From: Rhizobium esperanzae | GTDB taxonomy: Bacteria; Pseudomonadota; Alphaproteobacteria; Rhizobiales; Rhizobiaceae | Assembly: GCF_002204185.1 (NCBI RefSeq) | Contig: NZ_MXPU01000014.1 | Coordinates: forward strand, 62,001 to 126,000 | Direction of reading: 5' to 3' | DNA length: 64,000 bases | Notes under the pieces: generated by a model | Told to the model about the DNA's origin: nothing | The model's database searches: none | Seen by the model: only the letters and a program-made list of their open reading frames with translations | Shown here: positions 59,206 through 64,000 of the stretch, one piece after another | Layout: the number at the start of each line of letters is the position of its first letter | How positions within the stretch are numbered: position 1 is the first letter of the stretch | Translations under genes and position numbers: made by a program

Positions 59206-60198
59206 GTGCAACGTTTTGTAAACAACCGCGATGAGGTCGTGGAAGATACCATCAAGGGCTTTGTGAAGGCACACCGAGACATCGTGCGCCTCGCCGAAAA
59301 CCAACGCGTGGTGACGGCGATTGACCGGCCCGCGCAAGGAAAAGTGGGTGTCGTAACTGGAGGTGGCTCCGGACACGAGCCTGCCTTCATTGGCTATATA
59401 GGCCGCAACATGCTTGACGCGGTCGCGGTCGGCGAACTGTTTTCGTCGCCAACGGCCAAGAGCTTTCAGGATGCCATACGCGAAGCGAATGGTGGGAAAG
59501 GGGTCGTTGTCCTCTACGGAAATTATGCCGGAGACAACATGAACGTGAAGATGGCGATGAAGCTCGCCGCAAAGGACGGCATCGAGGTTGCCACGGTCGT
59601 TGCAACCGACGACGTATGCTCCGCCCCCGCGGAGGAGCAGGCGAAGCGCCGAGGCGTTGCCGGAGAGATCTTCATGTGGAAGGTGGGCGGAGCGAAAGCG
59701 TCGATGGGCGCCAGCCTATCCGAGGTTCGTGACGCAGCGCAGAAGGCCATCGACAATTGCCGCTCGGTCGGTGTCGGATTGGGGCCGTGCACTCTTCCAG
59801 CGGTCGGACATCCGAACTTCCAGATCGAGCCTGGCACCATTGAAGTCGGTATCGGCCATCACGGCGAGCCGGGCGTGCGAGTAGAAGCGCTCAAGAGCGC
59901 ATCAGAGGTCGCCAAGGATATGTGCCAGATCGTGCTGGATGACCATGATCTCGGCTCGGGGACAGAAGTGGCCGTACTGGTATCTGGCCTTGGCGCGACA
60001 CCGCTGAACGAACTTTACATTCTCTTCGACACAGTCGAGGAGGAAATCTCCGGCCGCGGCCTCAGGATCCACAAAGCGTATGTTGGTAACTACTTCACGT
60101 CTCTTGAGATGGTTGGAGCGACTTTGACGGTCATGGCGCTCGATGAAGAGCTAAAGTCGCTACTGGAGGTCGAGGTTTGCTGCGCCGCGACACTTTAA
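59206..60198 (+). CDS. dhaK: Dihydroxyacetone kinase subunit DhaK-like
   Basis: A 330-residue DhaK protein: GGGSGHEPAFIGYIGRNMLDA at the N-terminus, NYAGDNMNVKMA, and the substrate-binding histidine in IGHHGEPGVR (about H219), which forms a covalent bond with the ketose carbonyl in known DhaK. It starts with GTG at 59206 behind GGAGGAGGACG. DhaL follows, and no PTS component is near, so phosphorylation would be ATP-driven. Related enzymes act on dihydroxyacetone or erythrulose; the latter fits a four-carbon pathway with LtnD. Confidence 0.92.
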   Translation: MQRFVNNRDEVVEDTIKGFVKAHRDIVRLAENQRVVTAIDRPAQGKVGVVTGGGSGHEPAFIGYIGRNMLDAVAVGELFSSPTAKSFQDAIREANGGKGVVVLYGNYAGDNMNVKMAMKLAAKDGIEVATVVATDDVCSAPAEEQAKRRGVAGEIFMWKVGGAKASMGASLSEVRDAAQKAIDNCRSVGVGLGPCTLPAVGHPNFQIEPGTIEVGIGHHGEPGVRVEALKSASEVAKDMCQIVLDDHDLGSGTEVAVLVSGLGATPLNELYILFDTVEEEISGRGLRIHKAYVGNYFTSLEMVGATLTVMALDEELKSLLEVEVCCAATL

Positions 60199-60208
60199 GG
60201 AGGGAACA

Positions 60209-60850
60209 ATGCAAAAAATGAATAACTCGGCAGCCGGAGAAATCGTAGTCTCCATGGCAAGAGCGATCATCGACAACCGCGCCTACCTCAGCGAGATCGA
60301 CGGCAAGATTGGCGACGGCGATCACGGAATAAATATGGCGAAAGGTTTCGGTTTAGTGGCCGACCGGATACGCGGCAAGGAGCTATCGCTCGCAAAAGCG
60401 CTTGAGACCCTGGGAACAGTCCTGATGACCGAGATCGGCGGATCTATGGGTCCGCTTTACGGTGTGATGTTCACCGAGTTTGCCCAGCAGATCGATCAGG
60501 TCGACCAGATCGACAGCAAGACGTTCAGCCGAATGCTGCATGCTGGCTTGACGGGTATTCAAGAAATTGGTTCGGCCAAAGTCGGCGACAAGACATTGCT
60601 TGACACGTTGGTGCCTGCTGTTGAAGCTTTTGACAAAGCGACATCAGAAGGAAAATCCTTCGACGAGGCATTGGAACTCCTCGTTGCGGCAGCCGAAAGT
60701 GGCCGCGATTCGACGGTGAACTTGATCGCACGGATCGGCCGAGCCAGCAGGCTGGGCGAACGATCGCTCGGCGTGCTGGATGCTGGTGCGACGTCTTGCG
60801 CGCTGATCCTCAAGGAGTTGTCTGAGGGAACCCGTGATAGGCTTCAATAG
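60209..60850 (+). CDS. dhaL: Dihydroxyacetone kinase subunit DhaL-like
   Basis: A 213-residue DhaL protein: EIDGKIGDGDHGINMAKGF carries the aspartates that hold Mg-nucleotide, and GGSMGPLYG and KTLLDTLVPA are family motifs, with SRLGERSLGVLDAGATSCA near the C-terminus. TTAAGGAGGGAAC precedes the ATG. It works with DhaK at 59206 as a two-subunit kinase; in ATP-dependent versions DhaL binds ATP. It is the last gene of the operon; no clear terminator follows. Confidence 0.92.
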   Translation: MQKMNNSAAGEIVVSMARAIIDNRAYLSEIDGKIGDGDHGINMAKGFGLVADRIRGKELSLAKALETLGTVLMTEIGGSMGPLYGVMFTEFAQQIDQVDQIDSKTFSRMLHAGLTGIQEIGSAKVGDKTLLDTLVPAVEAFDKATSEGKSFDEALELLVAAAESGRDSTVNLIARIGRASRLGERSLGVLDAGATSCALILKELSEGTRDRLQ

Positions 60851-61502
60851 TGTCATCGCTTCTTGAGCGTGATCATACTGAGAACCGAAGTGATGCCGAG
60901 CTTAAGGGGAAGCCAATCCAGAGTGCCGCTCGGTTATTGATGTGAAACGCGCCGCGATAGAAATCCGGCAACACTCCTCCGTGTGCCCCCCGAGGGTGGA
61001 CACCCGCTTTCGCGGCCGTTCGGGAATCAAATTTAGCGGACAGATTGGGTCGGCGGCGAACTATGCATTCGGTCTCCGGGCACCATCGCTCTCGCTTGCA
61101 GGGTCGGGTTCCGCAAACCGCGAAAGGCACGACTCATCGCAACTTAGGCGGTGGCACGACTGAAGCTGACGCGACATTCGGTCACGCGGCGACGCAGAGT
61201 CCTTCGCTCAGCTAACACCTGACCCGCTAAATCGAAGACACGAGTAATCGGCCTGGGGGAGCGACGACCTGGCACGAAGCTCGAAAATCGTGCGTCAAAC
61301 GGTGGTCCAAACGGAAGCAAGCCAATCCCGCTCTTTACCGATGGCGTCCTGGCCGGTTCCGGATCTTCCACGATCAACCCGCGAGGGGTCCGCTAGCAAG
61401 CTGCGGCCGCTTCCGCTTTGCGTCGCGGTGATCGCGCCCGGACCCGTGCCTTTGGAGGAGCCATCGAGCGGGAATTGGCCCGCTCCCGAAGGAGCCTCTC
61501 AA
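60851..61502. other. Long intergenic stretch between the kinase operon and plasmid genes
   Basis: About 650 bases without a recognised gene. A 77-codon minus-strand frame (61144-61377) is open but shows no known motif. This stretch marks the change from catabolic genes to the plasmid-type gene set on the right. Confidence 0.5.
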
Positions 61503-61679
61503 ATGTCGCACGATCTCTCTCTCGCCCAGTCCCACGCCTTCCAGCTCTCCCGTGACCTGATGGTACCGGTCACCCTTTTCGAAGTTGACGGCGAATATGG
61601 CGTCATTCCTTCCGATGAGATCGACGCCGACGACGATCTGGCGATCGTGCATGAGTACATGCCTTGGCCGGCTCATTGA
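61503..61679 (+). CDS. Small acidic hypothetical protein (plasmid-type)
   Basis: A 58-residue acidic protein beginning MSHDLSLAQSHAFQLSRDLM and ending HEYMPWPAH. CGAAGGAG lies eight bases before the ATG at 61503. No domain is recognised, but a small ORF of this kind ahead of a DUF3991/TOPRIM gene is consistent with the plasmid gene set of rhizobia. The in-frame extension to 61290 lacks a ribosome site. Confidence 0.65.
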   Translation: MSHDLSLAQSHAFQLSRDLMVPVTLFEVDGEYGVIPSDEIDADDDLAIVHEYMPWPAH

Positions 61680-61715
61680 GCCGGCACCGCCGGGGCGTGC
61701 CCCTTGCGAGCGGCG

Positions 61716-61742
61716 GGCCGCAAGGGAAGCTTCGCCGCGGCC
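61716..61742. repeat. Hairpin with conserved core CAAGGGAAGCTTCGCC, copy 1
   Basis: GGCCGC and GCGGCC form a stem around a core containing CAAGGGAAGCTTCGCC. The same 16-base core recurs at 62830-62845 with different but again complementary flanks. It lies between the small ORF and the TOPRIM gene. Confidence 0.55.
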
Positions 61743-61881
61743 AATTTCAGCTTGCATGATCCGACAATTGCGCGCCGCGCCCTTGCGGCCTTTGCTCTTT
61801 GGGGCCTGCCGAAAGGGGTCGGGTGAACCGACGGGCAAGGAAGGGCTATGGAGGCCGATCGCCGGGCGATCGGAAGGAAAA

Positions 61882-62913
61882 ATGAAGAGAAGAGAAATAG
61901 AAGCGTTGCGCGAGCAGGTCAGATGTGCGGCGGTGCTTGAGCATGCCGGGTTTGCAATAGACGCGAAGGAAAGCACACGGCGGGCAGTCAAATTCCGCCG
62001 CGGCGGTGAGATCATCATCGTCACCTATGAAGGGCGTGGTTGGTTCGATCCTCTTTCCGAGGCGAAGGGCGATGTGTTCCGGCTCGTAGAGCATCTCGAT
62101 CGGGTCGGTTTTCTCGAAGGCGTAGAACGGGTCGCGGCTCTCGTAGGGTTTCAGATCACGGAGCCGGAGTGGCAGCCGGCGAAAGATGGCGAGAGATGCG
62201 ACCTGTCTCTTCCCGATCGTTGGCGGTCCCGCCGGCGACCTTGGCCGGGTTCCTCGACATGGCGATACCTCAGTGGCGAGCGCCACGTGCCAACTTACGT
62301 GCTGCGAGCGGCGATCAAAAGTGACATCCTGCGCGAAGGTCCGCAAGGCAGCATGTGGGCGGCGCACCGGGACCAGGCCGGAGTCTTGACCGGCTGGGAA
62401 GCGCGGGGTCCGCAATACCGGGGTTTTGCATCCGGAGGAGCCAAGGTCCTTTTCCGCTTCGGTTCCGACAGCCCATTGCGTCTTGCGGTCACGGAGGCCG
62501 CAATCGATGCCATGAGCCTCGCTGCGATCGAAGGTTTACGGCACGGCACGCTTTATCTCAGCACTGGCGGTGGATGGTCGCCAACCACGGAGGCGGCGTT
62601 GCGGGATTTGGCTGGAAAGCCCGGCGTCCAGATGGCTGCGGCGACGGACTCCAATCCGCAGGGCGACATGTTTGCCGAACGGCTGCGGACGCTTGCCGAC
62701 GATGCAGGTTGCGACTGGACGCGACTTCGGCCGTCCCGGGAGGATTGGAACGAAACCCTGAAGGTCAGGGAAAGGGAAAAGAGGGAAAGGACGGAAGGAG
62801 GAGGCGTGCCGCATGCGCGCCGCCGGCATCAAGGGAAGCTTCGCCCGGCGGAGCCGGCCCTTGACCCCGACGGTCGCGATGCCGGCGGCAGCCAAGGGGT
62901 CATGAAGGACTGA
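61882..62913 (+). CDS. DUF3991 and TOPRIM domain protein (plasmid-borne, primase-like)
   Basis: A 343-residue protein. The N-terminal part (REIEALREQVRCAAVLEHAG and FDPLSEAKGDVFRLVEHLD) is typical of the primase-like DUF3991 family. The TOPRIM part has VTEAAIDAMSLAAIEG with the catalytic glutamate and AAATDSNPQGD with the DxD-like acidic pair. ATG at 61882 follows GGAAGGAAAA; upstream sequence in the same frame is not conserved. Such proteins occur on rhizobial plasmids and integrative elements and may assist DNA metabolism or transfer. The C-terminal 25 residues are encoded by the second hairpin repeat. Confidence 0.85.
   Translation: MKRREIEALREQVRCAAVLEHAGFAIDAKESTRRAVKFRRGGEIIIVTYEGRGWFDPLSEAKGDVFRLVEHLDRVGFLEGVERVAALVGFQITEPEWQPAKDGERCDLSLPDRWRSRRRPWPGSSTWRYLSGERHVPTYVLRAAIKSDILREGPQGSMWAAHRDQAGVLTGWEARGPQYRGFASGGAKVLFRFGSDSPLRLAVTEAAIDAMSLAAIEGLRHGTLYLSTGGGWSPTTEAALRDLAGKPGVQMAAATDSNPQGDMFAERLRTLADDAGCDWTRLRPSREDWNETLKVREREKRERTEGGGVPHARRRHQGKLRPAEPALDPDGRDAGGSQGVMKD
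62820..62851. repeat. Hairpin with conserved core CAAGGGAAGCTTCGCC, copy 2
   Basis: The 16-base core at 62830-62845 is flanked by CCGCCGG and CCGGCGG, a perfect 7-bp stem. It lies inside the 3' end of the TOPRIM gene. Core conserved, arms changed but still paired: see the copy at 61716. Confidence 0.55.
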
Positions 62914-62977
62914 AGAGGAAGGCAAGGTCGAGAGGACAGTGCCGCGCTTCGGCCCGAAACCTCCGAAGGAGCTGCAG

Positions 62978-63583
62978 ATGAACCCCTCTCCCGCAATCCG
63001 AAAAGTCTTCCAAGGCGTCGCAAGCCGACCGCAGATGTTCCGCATGTTCGACCGTCATCTCCTGCGGCCCAACCGTTGGGGAGACGACGCAACGCCGCTC
63101 TATAACGGCGAATGGTTCGAGATCGGCGAGGCCGAGCACGACTACATGTTCGAAATCCTGCCGCCGCTCTGGATCCGCGGTTCGATGTTCGCAATGCGCG
63201 AGTTCCTGACCGGCTCGGTGACATCAGTGTTCTTCGCGCTCCGGATCGACGAGGCGATCCGCAATTTTCACGGCTATTGCGACCTTGCCGATCAAGCCTC
63301 CGTCGAGACCATGCGCGTCTCGATTGTCGAGCGCGAAAGCCGCCCGGTCCGGACCATGACGCGCGAGGAACGCTTCGAGCATATCTGGAGCAGTACGGCG
63401 GACGATTATCGCGGCTATGCGGGCGAGCGCTGGCCAGAGGCCTCGCGCCGCAAACGCACCCTGATGATCTACGGCGGTAAAGGCGGCACTGTTCTAAAGC
63501 TGCTGGAAGACCTCAGCGAGAACGAGATCGCCGCCAAGCTGCCGGTACAACTGCGCCACCTCCCCTCGCCGATCGCGGCTTGA
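62978..63583 (+). CDS. DUF1419 domain protein (plasmid-type hypothetical)
   Basis: A 201-residue protein of the DUF1419 family, recognised from IRKVFQGVASRPQMFRMFDRH, EHDYMFEILPPLWIRGSMFAM and TGSVTSVFFALRID. ATG at 62978 follows CCGAAGGAGCTGCAG. The family is widespread on rhizobial and related plasmids and has no known function. It lies between the TOPRIM protein and a large helicase/methylase gene, the usual company of this family. Confidence 0.85.
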   Translation: MNPSPAIRKVFQGVASRPQMFRMFDRHLLRPNRWGDDATPLYNGEWFEIGEAEHDYMFEILPPLWIRGSMFAMREFLTGSVTSVFFALRIDEAIRNFHGYCDLADQASVETMRVSIVERESRPVRTMTREERFEHIWSSTADDYRGYAGERWPEASRRKRTLMIYGGKGGTVLKLLEDLSENEIAAKLPVQLRHLPSPIAA

Positions 63584-63730
63584 GAGTTTCCGCTTGTATC
63601 CGTGCGCGAAGCAATCGCGCTCGGCCGACCGTAGCCGCGCAGCCCATGCAGGCGGCCCCCCTCCACCCCTTCGCGTTCCTCGACTGTCGCTTGCGGCGGA
63701 TCGATGACGCTCGCTTACAAGGAACTTTCG

Positions 63731-64000
63731 ATGAGCAACGATCCCTTCACCCTCGATATGTTTGGTAGCAGCGCTTTGTCATCAGGACTCGGTCTTGGCG
63801 TCACCGCGTTCGGCGGTTTTGCCGCCAACGACGAAGAGTCCGACCCGACCCCGCCCTCTCCTGCGCCGGCGCGGGCTCTGCCGGCGACCAACCAGCCGGT
63901 CCCGCGAAAGCAAGGGCAGCGCGCCAACTTCTATCTCGACGACGGCGACCGCGATCTCGCCGCGACCTGGAAGGAGCGGGCACGCATCAATGTCGTGGCC
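63731..64000 (+). CDS. N-terminus of a large plasmid helicase / N12-class adenine methylase protein (runs off the window)
   Basis: The first 90 codons of a gene that continues past the end. MSNDPFTLDMFGSSALSSGL and GLGVTAFGGFAANDEE followed by a proline-alanine-rich linker are the hallmarks of the very large helicase/methylase-like proteins encoded on rhizobial plasmids. LAATWKERARINVVA begins the conserved part. AAGGAACTTTCG precedes the ATG. The catalytic domains lie beyond the window, so activity cannot be judged here. Confidence 0.75.
   Translation, partial: MSNDPFTLDMFGSSALSSGLGLGVTAFGGFAANDEESDPTPPSPAPARALPATNQPVPRKQGQRANFYLDDGDRDLAATWKERARINVVA

Noticed and set aside
1..64000. CRISPR arrays, rRNA and tRNA genes
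   Set aside because: No regularly spaced direct repeats, rRNA-like conserved stretches or cloverleaf-type sequences with CCA-end context were noticed on either strand by eye.

Overview
The window reads as an accessory plasmid (or chromid) segment of an alphaproteobacterium in the Rhizobium/Agrobacterium/Sinorhizobium group. The grounds are the dense catabolic operons served by ribose-type ABC importers, HAMP/MCP receptors of rhizobial type, decayed IS6-family remnants, and a right edge (about 61.5-64 kb) with a 58-residue ORF, a DUF3991/TOPRIM protein, a DUF1419 protein and the start of a large helicase/methylase, a gene set known from rhizobial plasmids. Family and species calls were made by eye, without database searches.

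Layout. 1-2.4 kb: 3' end of a sugar ABC importer (ATPase, two permeases), then a succinate-semialdehyde-type dehydrogenase. 4.7-5.8 kb: a zinc alcohol dehydrogenase. 6.4-13.9 kb: a second ABC importer (binding protein, ATPase, two permeases), a zinc alcohol dehydrogenase, a small ABM-fold protein and a type II NADH dehydrogenase. 14.4-19.3 kb: a decayed SDR, a chemoreceptor and a stand-alone periplasmic sugar-binding protein. 19.6-27.1 kb: two IS6-family remnants in the same orientation enclose a triple-PAS GGDEF/EAL protein, a chemoreceptor and an AraC-type regulator. 27.1-46.6 kb: a large catabolic block with RibB, an FMN reductase, an ABC importer paralogous to the one at the left edge, a GFA-type protein, an aminotransferase, a sugar-binding protein, a RutA-like flavin monooxygenase, a carboxymuconolactone-decarboxylase-like protein, a RutF-like flavin reductase, an SDR, an alpha/beta hydrolase with an SCP2-like front domain, a GntR/FCD regulator, two metallo-beta-lactamase (MBL) hydrolases, a zinc dehydrogenase and a chemoreceptor. 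47-51.5 kb: a GH3 glycosidase, a broken VapC-like toxin and a Tat-exported MBL hydrolase. 52-60.9 kb: a TRAP transporter, an LtnD-like dehydrogenase, an alpha/beta hydrolase, a LysR regulator, a xylose-isomerase-like TIM barrel and DhaK/DhaL kinase subunits.

The central observation is one operator motif, TTGACAGATT and AATCTGTCAA around seven central bases (usually GTCTGNT), or a recognisable half of it. It lies before at least eight transcription units between 5.8 and 46.7 kb: the zinc dehydrogenase, both downstream ABC importers, the flavin-monooxygenase operon, the SDR, the SCP2-hydrolase, the MBL operon, a chemoreceptor and the GntR gene itself. The centre of the site at the GntR gene is TTGTCTGACAA, which fits the known TNGTNNNACNA pattern of FCD-type GntR repressors. 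I infer that this regulator controls uptake of, chemotaxis towards and oxidative breakdown of one unidentified small polyol-, sugar- or heterocycle-like compound. The pathway uses reduced FMN (two flavin reductases and RibB are in the operon), a RutA-type oxygenase, hydrolases/lactonases and alcohol/aldehyde dehydrogenases.

Several fossil genes lie between the live ones: a frameshifted hydroxyacid dehydrogenase, an SDR lacking its catalytic residues, a FecCD-permease tail, a VapC fragment and two IS6 remnants. They indicate a locus assembled and eroded by repeated transfer. The TRAP/DhaKL block at 52-61 kb is a separate pathway, probably for a four-carbon sugar acid, under a LysR regulator. 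No rRNA, tRNA or CRISPR array was seen.
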